From positions 49,774,474 through 49,838,473 of the forward strand of contig JASXTE010000003.1 of assembly GCA_030280995.1 (NCBI GenBank): a DNA stretch of 64,000 nt, given 5' to 3'. The stretch is from Hemileia vastatrix (taxonomy: Eukaryota > Basidiomycota > Pucciniomycetes > Pucciniales > Zaghouaniaceae). Below are positions 47,901 to 59,473 of this stretch, in pieces (position 1 is the first letter of the stretch; every line of letters begins with the position of its first letter). The position numbers were made by a program, and so were the translations under genes. The notes under the pieces were generated by a model. That model searched no databases. It was not told where the DNA came from and worked only from the letters and a program-made list of their open reading frames with translations.

Positions 47901-48070
47901 ATCCCCATTTGCCAAGGTTAAAGAGATTTTAGAATCTTCAAACTGAGTGAATAAGTCCCAATTATTGAAAATAGAATAAGAGGCGCCACTGTCCAAGATG
48001 GCATGATTGAGAGGGAGATCCAAGAAAACAGATAGAACTTTATGCTGAGTTTCATTTCCCTTCAGTTCTC
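44977..48070 (-). pseudogene. Copia pol: protease, integrase, RT, RNase H
   Basis: 48023-47256 holds protease (AILDSGAS), the GAG-pre-integrase finger (HHNFGHPSN...CKACALSK) and the first integrase Asp (HMDLCGPI). 47256-46138 has the second site as SENGGEF instead of SDNGGEF and the Glu site as IAKRGN instead of AER, so two catalytic acids are replaced. It then starts RT (TWTFKKKTD, KARLCVQGF). 46104-44977 has RT with YIHVDDLIIGG and RNase H (GYADTDY, KSEYYAM, GDNQGGINLA, RTRHINTK). The frame is broken between 46138 and 46104. All core domains are present, but integrase cannot work. Confidence 0.88.
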
Positions 48071-48085
48071 GGTCCTTCTTACGTT

Positions 48086-48890
48086 TTAAGAATTCCTCTC
48101 GCTTTTCTGGATGAATCTGAAAGCATGAGGCTTAGGAATGAGGAGCAAGGGGATTATGTTTCCCTTTTTATCAAAAAGCTTTTGTTTTGGTGTCCACAGC
48201 CAAAACAGTCCCGCCAGAGTTATTTGTGAGATTAAGTGTTTTTCGTCAAATAACTTCAGTTTCAACGTCTGCAAAAATAGATTCTATTGTAGGCCGCTGA
48301 TTAGTAATCTAGTACTTGCTCAGAATTATGTTAGCTGCTGTTTGATATGAATCAGGAAGTAAATTGAGTACATAATTGGCCATGATGTATGAAAGAATAT
48401 TTTCTTTGAACAAGTCAGGTGCAACATCACGCAGAAATTTAATAGTTCCTCTGAATTTGTCCAGAGCTTCCAAAATATTGCTCTCCGTAAATTAAATTTT
48501 GAACAATTTACTGACCACATATGAGCAGTTTTGACTGGATTTTGATGTGTAATGATTTTTGATCCTAGTCCACAATTTGGAGGGTTCAACGGCATCGTCA
48601 TCTAAGATAAACTTATGTTGATTTGCTTGGTCCATAAAAATTTTGATGATGGTGTTTGTTTTCTGTTGCTTGATTTTAAATATGGAAAGGAGTTCAGGAT
48701 CTGAAGGGGTGGGATTGTTTTCAAGTAGAAATTGATCTAGGTTGCAAACTGTGAGAGCATATTTTAAGTTTTTTTTCCACGTACTATAGTTTTTATCATT
48801 TAATTTTTCTATGCCTTTGATTTCGGAATAGTTAGACCCATCTTGAAGATAGGTAAAGTTGGGAGTTTGTAGAGATGAAGGCTCGGCCAT
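48086..48890 (-). pseudogene. Copia gag
   Basis: ATG at 48890. 48890-48492 encodes MAEPSSLQTPNFTY, GIEKLNDKNYSTWKKNLKY and LWTRIKNHYTSKSSQN, typical of copia capsid N-terminal domains (the xLNxxNYxxW motif). Further pieces follow in other frames at 48601-48326 and 48274-48086. The zinc knuckle near 48.2 kb is not clearly preserved. Confidence 0.75.
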
Positions 48891-48986
48891 GGCAGTATGA
48901 GAAGAAGATGATGATCCACCTGGAGAACCAGAAGATGTGGTTGTTGAATCAGGAGTTGCCAGACTTAATTGATTAATTAATTAGCT

Positions 48987-49007
48987 GGTGCGCTGGGCCC
49001 ATAACCC
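48987..49007 (-). other. PBS of the copia element, half initiator tRNA
   Basis: GGGTTATGGGCCCAGCGCAC on the minus strand begins right after the LTR. Its complement, GCGCTGGGCCCATAACC, matches the anticodon arm (CAU anticodon) of eukaryotic initiator tRNA-Met rather than its 3' end. This is the Drosophila copia type of primer, a cleaved tRNA half. Confidence 0.75.
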
Positions 49008-49590
49008 TGATATATAAAGATAACAGGTAAGTAATTTATTAATGGACTAAGTGGACTTGGGACAGATGGACTCAGGACAGAAATAGACTAAGAGGAGAAA
49101 AGGTTACCTGATAGATAAAGATAACAGGTAAGTTATTTATTAATGGACTAAGTGGACTTGGGACAGAAATGGACTAAGAGGAGAACTTGAGGAGGAGTGA
49201 CAGGATGAGTAAGTGATGAAGGAAAAGTAGAGAAAAATAAATAAGAAGAAGAAGATGGATGCATTGCTGTAGTAGAGCATACGTACAAGGTTACCTGATA
49301 GACAACGATAACAGGTAAGTTATTTATTAATGGACTAAGTGGACTTGGGACAGATGGACTTGGTACAGAAATGGACTAAGAGGAGTACTTGAGGAGGAGT
49401 GACAGGATGAGTAAGTGATGAAGGAAAAGTAGAGAAAAATAAATAAGAAGAAGAATATGGATGCGGAATCAGAGAAGATTCAGGCATCCATACATAATGC
49501 TCATCTATCATACTGTTAGGTTAAGTACTATGTTAAAAATAAGTAGCGGTAGAATAGTAAGTAACAATGGATACATATATATATTTGACA
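49008..49590 (-). repeat. 5' LTR of the copia element
   Basis: 583 bp with the same three-unit internal structure as the 3' LTR (copies at about 49025, 49120 and 49310). It differs from the 3' LTR by point changes and short indels. Confidence 0.9.
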
Positions 49591-49595
49591 CCAAG

Positions 49596-50640
49596 TCCTC
49601 AGGTAGAACAGCTTTAGGACCAAAAATTAACTTATAAGGAGAATAGCCAGTTGTCCTCTTCACAGTGACCCTATCAGAAAATATCACCAAGGGTAAATAA
49701 TGCCTCCACTTTTCAGCACTATCTCCGCACATCTTTACCAAAGCATTCTCGATAACTTGATGGCCTTTTAATCCATGCCTTCAGCTTCAGGACAATATGG
49801 TGTAGCCACTCTAACTTTAGAACCAATACTAGCCACAGCCTCTTAAAATTTGGCACCAAACTCTGGCCTGCCATCAAAAGTCACCAACTTCATCAACCCA
49901 TACCTATGAATCCACTCCTTCTTCAAAAACTCTGCCACATTCTTGGCAGTTAAATTAAACAGAGGCACTTCCTCAACCCAACCAGACAAATCATCCCTAG
50001 CAACAATCAAGTATTTATACCTGCCCTTTTAATATAGACAGCATCCAGACCGACCCTTCCAAAAACAGTTGATTCTCCAGTAGCACGGCCCACCTCTTTA
50101 GGTTTCAAGTGACTTCTTCTTTGACATTCATCACAAGATTGAACCCAACCCTGCACAGCCAACTTCATACCTGGCCACCAAAATCTGTCTGCTACTCTTT
50201 TATAAGTCTCACCAAATTCTCTATGACCAAGGTCTTCATGCAAAGACTTCAAAACCGATTCTTGACCCTTCTTCTGAGTCACCACCACTTGAGGATTTGG
50301 TTGTCTCCTCCTCATCAACCACCTTCCTGACACATAAAATACAGGACTCTTCTTCTTGATTGCCAACAAAGTATCATTATCACAACTATCTGGCCTCTCC
50401 AAGGTCAACAGATATTCCACCAAAAGAAAATAAAACCCAGAGTGACCCCAGGTCTCATCTTCAAGATCCAACAAAACAACATCCAAGGGTACAATTCTGT
50501 CATCAAAATCACCAGTGTGAACATGAGCCAATTGAGAAGACCAACCAGGACACCAATCCTTAAATTTTGGCACTTCCTTCCTTTCCACTGAACCTTGTGA
50601 GAATCCAGTTCACTAACAAAGACACCCTTTTCCAAATTTG
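49596..50640 (-). pseudogene. B2 integrase, right of the copia insertion
   Basis: 50588-50007 encodes the pre-integrase segment (VEYLLTLERPDSCDND, VSGRWLMRRR), the intact zinc finger HEDLGHREFG...SCDECQRR, and the first Asp (VGLDAVYIKRAGI). Decayed text at 50000-49745 contains the second Asp (TFDGRPEF-like) and the Glu region. 49741-49508 begins MVKMCGDSAEKWRHYLPLVIF and runs into the copia LTR after 49596. It is best read with 43870-44298 as one integrase cut by the copia insertion. Confidence 0.82.
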
Positions 50641-53431
50641 AGCTGTCCCAAAAAACAACTCCATGCTAATCAACAAAAACATCCTGATCACCAGAATCAA
50701 GATCAGATCCAGCCAGTTTAACCTCTTGGGGGAGGTCAAAAAGATCTTCAGCACCCTTTGTTCTGGCCCTAACCACTGGAACATCTTCATCCAACTCTTC
50801 AGCCTCAGAATCTTCATCTGTAGGTGGCCTCCTTGATAATCCATCAGGCATAGTAAAAGTTTTACCTGGTTTGTGTACCAGGTCAAAAGAAAAATGTTGA
50901 ATAAATGCCACCCACCTAGTCATTGGAGCATTTGGAAGACTAGGTGTATTGGTCATCTGAACCAAAGATTTTGCATCCACCTGCAGCTCAAAATTCTGCC
51001 CCCACAAAACCGTCTGTAGCTTCTTTAAAAGTTTTTCTACACCACACAATTCCAACTTAGGTTGAGAATACCTAGATTCAACCTCATTAAACACCACAGA
51101 ATCATATCTTACTGGCTTTACCCTCCCAGTCTTATCCTCCTGAGACAAAACAGCACCAGCAGCAATATAGCTTGAGTCCACTGCCAGATAAATTTTTCTA
51201 GCACCAACACCATAATTCAACTTGTGAAGAACAATATCTTCACCAACAACCTTTTTCAATTTCTGAAAAGAATCTTCACACTCTTCAGTCCATTCCCAAT
51301 CTGCGTCTTTTCTGGTCAACCTCCTTAAAGGTGAAGCCAAAAAAGAAAAATCCTTAATAAATATCCTGACATATACACATACACCCAAAAATACCCTGAA
51401 TTCAGTAGTATTTTTAGGCCTTGGCCATGACTGAATTTTATTAATCTTCTTCTTTGCCATAATCCTTCCCTCTTTACATACCACATGACCCAGAATTTCC
51501 AAAGCAAGAACATAAAAACAGATTTCGACCTTGAGATGGTCAAACCAGCCTCTTCAATCCTAAACAACACTCTCTCTAGAGTTATTGCATATTCCCACAC
51601 AAACCTCCTTATGCCAGGGTTCTCTGCTAACACCTCATTACCATAATCAGTGTATGGTCCTTTAATTCCACCATCATCAATAAAAATACCAGCATGAGTA
51701 GGAACCTCATCCTGCAAAATTCAAGCCATCTGTGCTTGATAAACTTCCACTGAATTAGTTGCTCCTCGAGGCAACCTAGTGAGCTGAAATCTTCCCAAAG
51801 GAGTCTCAAAAGTTGTGAGAGGCCTTGAATCCGTATGTAGTTCCCTCTCATCATAACCACCCATAATATCACCCAAATCGTAACACACCCTTCCAGCAAA
51901 AGCTTCAACAAAATCCTCTGCACTTGGTGGCATACCAGCATCCTTGATAGTGACTCTGTTCAAGGCTCTAAGATCATGAACCACCCTCAACTTTCCATTC
52001 TGCTTCTTTACACAGAACACTGGACTTTAGTAATTGGATGTTGATTGTTCATATAACCCAGTCCTGACTCTTTCCCTAACAATCTCCACAAAATCCTCTC
52101 TAATAGCGGCTAGAATTGGAATAGGTTTGATTTGCCAAGGTTCATGACAAACAACAGGAATCAAGTAAGGTTCCCCATAAGAGTGCTTCAATACACCCCT
52201 TTCCTCCTCAACAAATGCCACCGCTTTTTCCCTTAGCACAATAACGTGCAACAAAAACTTCTTTTCTTCCTCAGACAACCTCCCATCAGGACCAAAATTA
52301 ACAACTTTCAATCTTTCCACGGTCACCCTAGCCCTCTCTACAAATTCTGGAGGATTCTTCACCAAAGGAGTACAGTAAGGATCTCTTGACAAAGGAGGTC
52401 TCTTCAAAGGTGGATTCAAACCCACAGGCATAGGCTCATTGACAGGCCTAATCTTCTGCGCTACCTTCTTATACTTTGCCGCTGCACCTTCAACTTGAGG
52501 GATCTTCAGGAAATCTTCACCACCAGACCTGGAACAAAAACCAAGGGTTTCCCCATTGCTCACATGTGTGGCCAAGGTAATGTTTTTGAAAGGTGTAGAA
52601 GAAAGCCTGGCCGTGCACAATTGGGAGGACTTACTTTTACACCCCTATCTCACCACTCCAAAACTTTTCTGCAATACCAAATCTTCATCCTCACTTCCGT
52701 CTTCCAAATCTTCAAATCTTGATTCATCTTCAGAATCAACTCTTTTAAAATTTTGCAGTTTAAACTCATGCTGGAGGCCCAAAAATCGATCTTGATAATC
52801 TTCTCTCTTCATAATTTTCTGCAGTGTAACCTCATGCTGGAGGCCCAAAAATTGATCTTGATGATCTTCTCTCTTCATAATTTTCTGCAGTTTAACCTCA
52901 TTCTGGAGGCCCGAAATTTGATCTTGAAAATCTTCACAAGAATATTTTGAATCTTCTTTCTTCATTATCTTCAGATTTTTTTTTTTGATTTTCTTGAATT
53001 ATCTTGAAATTTTTATTATCTTTTCTTGAGTTTCCTTCTGACCTACAAAAATAACCAGGGGTTTCCCCAATGCTCACAGGTGTGGCCCAGGTAATGTTTT
53101 TGAAAGGTGTAGAAGAAACCCTAGTGGTGCACAATTGGGAGGACTTATTTTAGACCCCAATCTCACGGCCCCAAAACATTTCCGCATATCTTTCAATAAA
53201 GATATATAACCAATTTTCTTCCTTGAACTTGAATTAAAAATAATTAAGAATCTTGAGAGAGAACAGAGCCTTGATAAAAAAATCGATGAATACTTGCAGA
53301 GAAGAGAAACATTAAAAAGAGAAAGTTGAAAATCCACTTGGTATATCTCCAAGGGAGCTGACCTACTACAACCTGGGATGTCCTCATCTTGGGGAGAGGT
53401 TGTAGCACTAGGGTGATCAGCCCTCATTACT
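50641..53431 (-). pseudogene. B2 pol: pre-RT region, RT, RNase H
   Basis: 53427-53074 continues from the +1 site (MRADHPSATTSPQDE). 52965-52645 has three to four 22-residue repeats (KIMKREDxQDxFLGLQHE). 52620-52027 and 52020-51721 hold the RT fingers and palm (VHDLRALNRVTI, FETPLGRFQLTRLPRGATN). 51717-51325 holds the catalytic FIDDGGIKGP (intact DD) and ENPGIRRFVWEYA. 51502-50666 holds the thumb, then RNase H (LAVDSSYIAAGAVLSQ, KLELCGVEKLLKKLQT) and HKPGKTFTMPDGLSRR. Stops or frame changes separate each piece. It is the most complete RT of family B in the window. Confidence 0.88.
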
Positions 53432-53439
53432 CTAAAAAA
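53431..53439 (-). other. Candidate +1 frameshift site, B2 copy
   Basis: CTT TTT TAG A on the minus strand: the gag-PR frame (53926-53432) stops at TAG, and the next frame (53427-53074) is open in +1 from AGA at 53433. Confidence 0.55.
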
Positions 53440-55806
53440 GACAGACTCTCAATAGAGCCTGAGCCGCACTCCAAAAAGCAGAGGCAGCACCCACTTCCTT
53501 CCTTTTCCTGCAGCAGTACATGCACTGGCACATTGAAGATAAACCAGGCCTGGTCTCCCAACCATCCTCTCCAGGGGATGATAACCTCATGTGAAACCTC
53601 CTTTCATCTTCACCAGTCAACTCCAAACTGATTCCCAAATCAAATTGATAACCAATTCTTACCTGAAAATCCATCAAGAATGGCCCACCCAAAACTGCTA
53701 TTACATTACCTTTAGCAATGTAAAAATAAACCTTCCCTGAGGATCTGCCAACATCCAACTTCACAAACTCTGAAGTTCCAACCAATTCAGTGACATGACC
53801 ACCGATCCCTCTCCAATTCCCACCAATACCAGTATTGATGGGGAGGCCCATATGAGTGGCCTCAAACAAAGAAATCAGGTTTATCTTAGAAACCTGAATC
53901 CACCAATGCCCTTGCCTCCCTGCCATTCAGAGTGACATTGACATATCCCAGAGGAGCAGAAAAATGAGTTTCCAACCCCTCACCAAAATTTTCAGCAGAA
54001 TCACAAATGTATTCTACCTCCACAGAAGAAACTCTTTTCCTGGTCAACAGCATTTTCTATCTATCAGCCAACCCTGGACTGATAGCATACAATTACCCAT
54101 AAGATAGGGAAATCTGACCCTGATTCATCCTTTCCAGGACAGAGTCCATAAAATTAACTTGACCAGAAACTACTGGCCTCTCAAAATGAGCCCTTGGCTT
54201 CACCACCTTGGTCCTAGAAGATTCTTGAGGACCAGCACCACCAATAGGTTTACCATTAACAGGAACCAAACCAGATCCCTCACCAGAACCTCTGACTTCA
54301 GCAGGCTTTGGCAATGAAGCCAAAGGGACATCCTCCTCGGAGTCAGAATCCACCTCCATTGGCATTGGCTCACCATTCATGTCCAATGCACCAAAAGTAG
54401 GGGGGCCCATGTCAGCCATACCCTTCTGCATCTTGTACAGCTCCTCTTTGCTGTACCTCTTCCTAGCTGCACTCAGCTTAGGATCCACCTTTAGAGCATT
54501 TGGCTTTGGTTGGGCCTGAGAACTGCTCTTAGGCCTTCCCACCTTCCCTGCTTCCACATCATAAACACCAGCCAAGAATTCACAACTTGACTTCCCACCA
54601 CAAGAATACAACTCCAAACCACCAAAGGAAGTAGAAAAAGAGACCTTATTGACCTCCTTCCCCTTTCCCTTGGTATCCTCATCTTCCTTACCTGAAGACC
54701 TCCCTTGATCAAGAATCTCCTCAAACCTTGGCCTCCTTTGATTGTGACCTCCCCTTCTCCTGACCAAATCAACAGGAGCCTTCCCCTCACTGGGCTTAAC
54801 AAAAGAACCATCAGGGAACTTGAAAAACCTGCCATCAAATTCCACTTTTCCTTCAGACTCATCCCTGTTCAATGCCCAACAATCATTGGACCTGTGCCCC
54901 CTCCTGATTCAATAAGAGCAGACCCAAGGATCACTCCTACCAGCCCTCCTATCAAAATCTCTAGGCTGAGAAGTTGCCTTATTGACCTTCTTAGCCTCCT
55001 GAAAAAAAATATGCAGCTGCTGTGTAAGATCAACCAACTGCTCCACCATTGGGTCCCTCTCCTGTTTGGGAGCCTGCACCAAATTCTTCTCCTCCTTCTT
55101 CTCCCTAACTTCCTCTTCAGCCAAAGCGTCACTAACTTTGCTGACATACTTGGAACACCCCTCCTGATAGGTGTCCACATCCAATAACTTCAAATGGGCC
55201 TCAACATCCTCCTTCATCTTATCTAAGGCAGGCAACTTCTGGTCCCCATTAGAAAGAGTCTTCATCGATTTCTTTCTTGACAACTCCTTCAACACATCCA
55301 TCCTGACATCTCTAGCCAGGGCAGACCAAAAAACATCCTTGGCAGCATTTTCTATGCCAGCTCCTCCACTTCAACCAAATATTCCACCACAGGATCAAAC
55401 TGTAGCAGAAACTTCCTGTAACTATGCAAGTTAGCAACACCACCAAAAGATTTCTATTCACTGACAACCTTGTTTAGATCCACCATAGTGAACCTGACAC
55501 CCCATCTATCTACCATCTCCCTACACAATACATTACAATCCCTTTTCTTGTAGCCAGAGATGGCCACAATCTCCTTCTCCACTGCCCTATCACCAATGAA
55601 GAAGATAATCTGCTTCACCATGTCCAGGTAGGAAGCACCATCCACTCCAGCAGCAGTTTCATACTTCTCTAGAAACCACTTGAAATCCTCCCCATTAAAC
55701 TTGTTACCATCCCAAGTTTTAATCCTTACACACTCCCTAACCATCACAGAAGGAGGACCATCCCCCCCACTACAGTCACCACAGGAATAGAGGAACCAGA
55801 AGCCAT
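53432..55806 (-). pseudogene. B2 gag-protease
   Basis: ATG at 55806 (MASGSSIPVVTV), then a frameshift in a G-run. 55870-55454 has the gag core (ECVRIKTWDGNKFNGEDF, FLEKYETAAGVDG, SGYKKRDCN). 55301-54909 has the KEEVREKKEEKN-type helical region. The zinc knuckle at about 54910-54870 has its second Cys codon changed to a stop region. 54872-54093 has the linker with DSDSEEDVPLASL. The protease (53926-53432) has a one-base shift right after LVDSG, then GGPFLMDF. Each part has a clear B3 counterpart. Confidence 0.85.
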
Positions 55807-55876
55807 TCCTCCAGAGCGGAACACCAAAAAGAGCCAACCAAAGAAAAAAGAGATTCCAAAGAACTAGCAAGTTCTA

Positions 55877-55893
55877 CCCCACGTTGGGCGCCA
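55877..55893 (-). other. PBS of B2
   Basis: TGGCGCCCAACGTGGGG on the minus strand, 4 nt after the LTR end. It is the cleanest PBS of the three B copies. It is complementary to a tRNA 3' end with discriminator G; the tRNA is not identified. Confidence 0.75.
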
Positions 55894-55897
55894 GAAA

Positions 55898-57005
55898 TGT
55901 AGACAATCCTATAGTACTAGCTATAGGTCTTGACCAAGGGAGTTGGAGAAAAACCAGAGAGAAAATCCCCTGTCCCTTTAGAAAAATAGAGTGAGACTTA
56001 CTTGCTAAAGTAAGTTGGTTCCTGTTTTGCTAAAGCCCCATTTCAAGACACTTGACTGCTTGATGAGCCAAGAAAGTAGTCACCAGACAGACTACCAGAC
56101 CAAAGAACTGAAATGTAGAACAATGTCCACTCCAGAGACAGCAAAGATACTTGATGTAGGCTGCAAATCCACACCAGAGACAGCAAAGATACTTGATGTA
56201 GGCTGCAAATCCACACCAGAGACAGCAATGATACTTGCTATAGCTTCCAGACTATAACAGAGAAAACAGTTGCCAAAGTTAAGTTAAATGAAGAACTCAC
56301 TTGCAACAAACACAGCCAAATTGTGTCCAGAAAACAGTGAAAACTGAGTGAGGAACAAGGATATCACCTCCAGATGGTTGTATGATAATTAAGGTTGCCC
56401 CAAACTGTCTTTTTCACTATGCACACACAGACCACTATCTAAGAGCCCTTGCGCACCCACCAAATTGAATAAAAAACCCTCCTGAAGCGCTCCCCAACCT
56501 TCTAAAACTGAGGCAGGTGGGCCGTCCAATGTCAGAGGTGTCGCCTGAAGCGGCCCGGTTTCCCTGAAGCCAGCAAACCAATAAAAACAACTAATCTACT
56601 TAGAAAAATTAGCTCCACTACTAAAACCTTTAAAACACGGAATTTCACTATAACAACATTGAGACATGAAATATAGAGAAAAATTAGCTCTATTCAATGG
56701 TACTAAGCGGTTAACCCTAAGACTTAAGGTTAGCCCGTAAAACACGAAAAAAATTAAACAGCTATCTTTTATAAATGAAAAATGAGGATATGACCCCTTA
56801 AAACTTAGAATGTGAAAAATTTCTACAACATAAAATATAGAAAAAAACTGGGGCTATCCAATAATAGTACCCACATACCCGCAGACCCAATATCCATGGA
56901 ATAAAAATAGAAAAATACCCAGTTCCTTATCAGATGTCAATTAGGACATGCACAAACAGCGCCAAATCACGCAACAAAGGCCCCTGCCAATGTTGGAAGA
57001 ACACA
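55898..57005 (-). repeat. 5' LTR of B2
   Basis: 1108 bp from TGTGTTCTTCCAACATT (minus strand, at 57005) to TGTCTACA (55898). Three copies of the 42-bp unit CACCAGAGACAGCAAAGATA... lie near 56131-56228. It is followed by the target duplication ACGA at 57006-57009. Confidence 0.92.
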
Positions 57006-58370
57006 ACGAGGAGGGTGTGATTCCTCCTGATGATGTCATTGTCATTAGGGATGATGATGAGACAGATGAACCATCAGCTTAAACTCATGCTTCAACTTCT
57101 AAGGAAAATCTTGAAACACCTGTTATCCGCTCCAAGAAAAAGAAATTATTTCAAGGCTCCTCTTTTGTTTGATATATTAAACCGGCTTCTGCTGATAATT
57201 TTTCTGATGTATCAAATAATAAATCTCAAAAAAAATCAAAGGATTTAGTAATGAGTATATTCTTGTTTCCTTTTTTTTATTGGTATTCTTTTATCTTTAA
57301 AATTCTATCATATATCTCTTTTATTGCTTACATATTGTACTTTTTATCTTTCTTTTGATATTTTGTACCAGAAACTCACCTACTGTAGATTGTTCCATCC
57401 ATAAACACCCCCTCCCTGATGAAGATGATGAAAAGAGCAATGAAAATAGTGATGATGAACTGTCAGAATATGAAGCTATGCTTGCTCATCAAAACAAGCA
57501 GACTTTAAGATCTTCTTCAAGACATGACAATGTGTTTGATAAAGATTATGATTCAAACAGCTCATCACCAAATTCCTTCATTTCTAAGAATCAAAACCCA
57601 TCCCCTCCTAAATTACCTACTTTGACCTCTTTGAAAGCTTCTCTACCAATGAAATCAACTCCAATCAAGATATCAAACAAACCTCTAACTTATTCATCCT
57701 CAGATCTAAAAGACTCTGATTTGCAGGAGGAATTCTGTAAAATTCATAAATTTTATAAAGGTAGAATCTGAACAGCAAAGGTCCTTAGGCTGTGGTTGGA
57801 AATTGTTACTCTTCTCAAATTACGCTCTTCTACTTCTTCCTGAGAGCCCATGTTAAATATTCCAATGTTTACTTTTCATTGGGAAAAATCTTGTGGAGAA
57901 GATTGGCTTTCTAAACTTACTGATTTATGTAAGTTACCATAATTTTTAGTCTTAAATTTTTCCTTTTACTTATTTTTTTTCCTTTTTTAACAAATATTTT
58001 TTTAGATATTGATATCTCACAGCTATGGGTACTTGATAATATTGATTTCAAAAAAATGGAAGATTTATGTGATCCTGATAGTTTAAATACTGAAATTCTT
58101 TTCTCAACAAAGAAAAATGATCACCCTGATTCCAATCTTATCCGAATGCTCATGAGATTAATGATCCCAAGTGGTCACTGCCGTTCTTCATGGGTATCTC
58201 TTATATCATCTTCACTTTATCTGACCACACATGAATTCAGCCAGCTTCCATCACATCAAAACATTAACTCAGATTGTCCAATTGAACGTGGTCTTTAACT
58301 TCTAGCTCACCTTTCAAATCTGAAGAGGCCAATTCCTGATGGCTTAGAAGTTGGTCCCACTTCACTTTAA
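57006..58370 (+). pseudogene. Unrecognised multi-exon gene, 3' part (split by B2)
   Basis: The interrupted exon resumes at 57010: EEGVIPPDDVIVIRDDDETD, then a basic RSKKKKLFQ, with stops at 57080 and about 57165. The next exon 57372-57928 is acidic/Ser-rich (LPDEDDEKSNENSDDELSEY) with TGA at about 57769 and 57840. A 77-nt intron (57929-58005, GTAAGT / TTTTTTTAG) leads to 58006-58370: DISQLWVLDNIDFKKMEDL, MLMRLMIPSGHCRSSW, a stop at 58296, then LLAHLSNLKRPIPDG to TAA 58368. Every early stop could be a single C-to-T change of CAA or CGA, consistent with decay after B2 entered. Possibly a nuclear acidic protein; the family is unknown. Confidence 0.6.
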
Positions 58371-58376
58371 ACCCGT

Positions 58377-59469
58377 TGTGATCTTCCAACATTGGCAGGG
58401 GCCTTTGTTGTGTGATTTAGTGCTGTTTGTGCATGTCTTTATTGACATATGTTAAGGAATAGGGTATTTTTCTGGTTTTATTCCGTGGATATTGGGTCTG
58501 CGGGTATCTGGGTACTATAATTGAATAGCCCTGCTTTTTCTCTATATTTTATGTCTTCTAGACATTTTTCATATTCTGAGTTTTAAGGGGTCATTTCCTC
58601 ATTTTTCATTTATAAAAGATTGCTGTTTAATTTTGTTTTTCAAGTTTTATGGGCTAACCTTAAGTCTTAGGTTTAAGTGCTTAGTACCATTGGATAGAGC
58701 TAATTTTTCTCTATATTTCATGTCTCAATGTTGTTATAGAGAAATTCCGTGTTTTAAAGGTTTTAATAGTTGTAGCTAATTTTTCTAAGTAGATTGGTGG
58801 TTTTTGTTGGTTTTCTGGCTTCAGGGAGGCCGGGCTGCTTTAGCCAGCATCTCCGACGTCGGGCGGCCCGCCCGCCTCTGTTTTAGGAGGTTAGGGAGCG
58901 CTCCAGGAGGGTTTTTTATGCAATTTGGCGGGTACAGGCGCCAGATTGGTGGGTGCGCATGGGCTCTTAGTTAGTGGTCTGTGTGTAAATAGTGAAGAAG
59001 ACAGTTTGGGGCAACCTTAATCATCATACAACCATCCAGAGGTGATATCATTGTTCCTCACTCAGTTTTCACTGTTTTCTGGCCACAATTGGCTGTGTTT
59101 GTTGCAAGTGAGTTCTTCATTTAACTTAACTTTGGCAACTGTTTTCTCTGTTATAGTCTTGCAAGCTATAGCAAGTATTATTGCTGTCTCTGGTGTGGAT
59201 TTGCAGCCTACATCAAGTATCTTTGCTGTCTCTGGTGTGGACTTTGTTCTACATTTCAGTTCTTTGGTCTGGTAGTCTATCTGGGGACAACTTTCTTGGC
59301 TCATCAAGCAGTCAAGTGTGTTAAAAAGGAGCTTTAGCAAAACAGGAACCAACTTACTTAAGCAAGTAAATCTCACTCTATTTTTCTAAAGGGACAGGGG
59401 ATTCTCTCTCTGGTTTTTCTCCAACTCCCTTGTTCAAGGCCTATAGCTAGTACTATAGGATTGTCTACA
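58377..59469 (+). repeat. 5' LTR of B3
   Basis: 1093 bp, TGTGATCTTCCAACATT to ATTGTCTACA. A GC-rich island is at about 58820-58885, and the 42-bp units are at about 59145-59240. Confidence 0.92.
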
Positions 59470-59473
59470 TTTC

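Larger units (their letters stand above)
44304..49590 (-). mobile_element. Ty1/copia element nested in B2
   Basis: LTRs 49590-49008 (5') and 44845-44304 (3'), TGTCAAATAT start and TATCA-type end, a half-tRNA PBS and a GGGGGAG polypurine tract. The domain order is gag, protease, integrase, RT, RNase H, which defines Ty1/copia. It is inactive through frameshifts and integrase active-site changes. It is younger than B2, which it interrupts. Confidence 0.92.
38578..57005 (-). mobile_element. Family B element B2, near full length, with nested copia
   Basis: LTRs at 57005-55898 (5') and 39670-38578 (3') are flanked by the 4-bp duplication ACGA. Inside, read right to left: PBS, gag-PR, +1 site, RT, RNase H, integrase, repeat modules, and antisense beta and alpha, then polypurine tract GGAGGGAGGA at the 3' LTR. 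A copia element (44304-49590) interrupts the integrase. Without it the element is about 13 kb. The two LTRs differ at several percent of sites in the part compared, so it is not a fresh insertion. Confidence 0.92.

Noticed and set aside
48984..49010. Possible initiator tRNA gene on the plus strand
   Set aside because: Only the anticodon arm matches; no acceptor or T arm. Its position right after the LTR explains it as a primer site.
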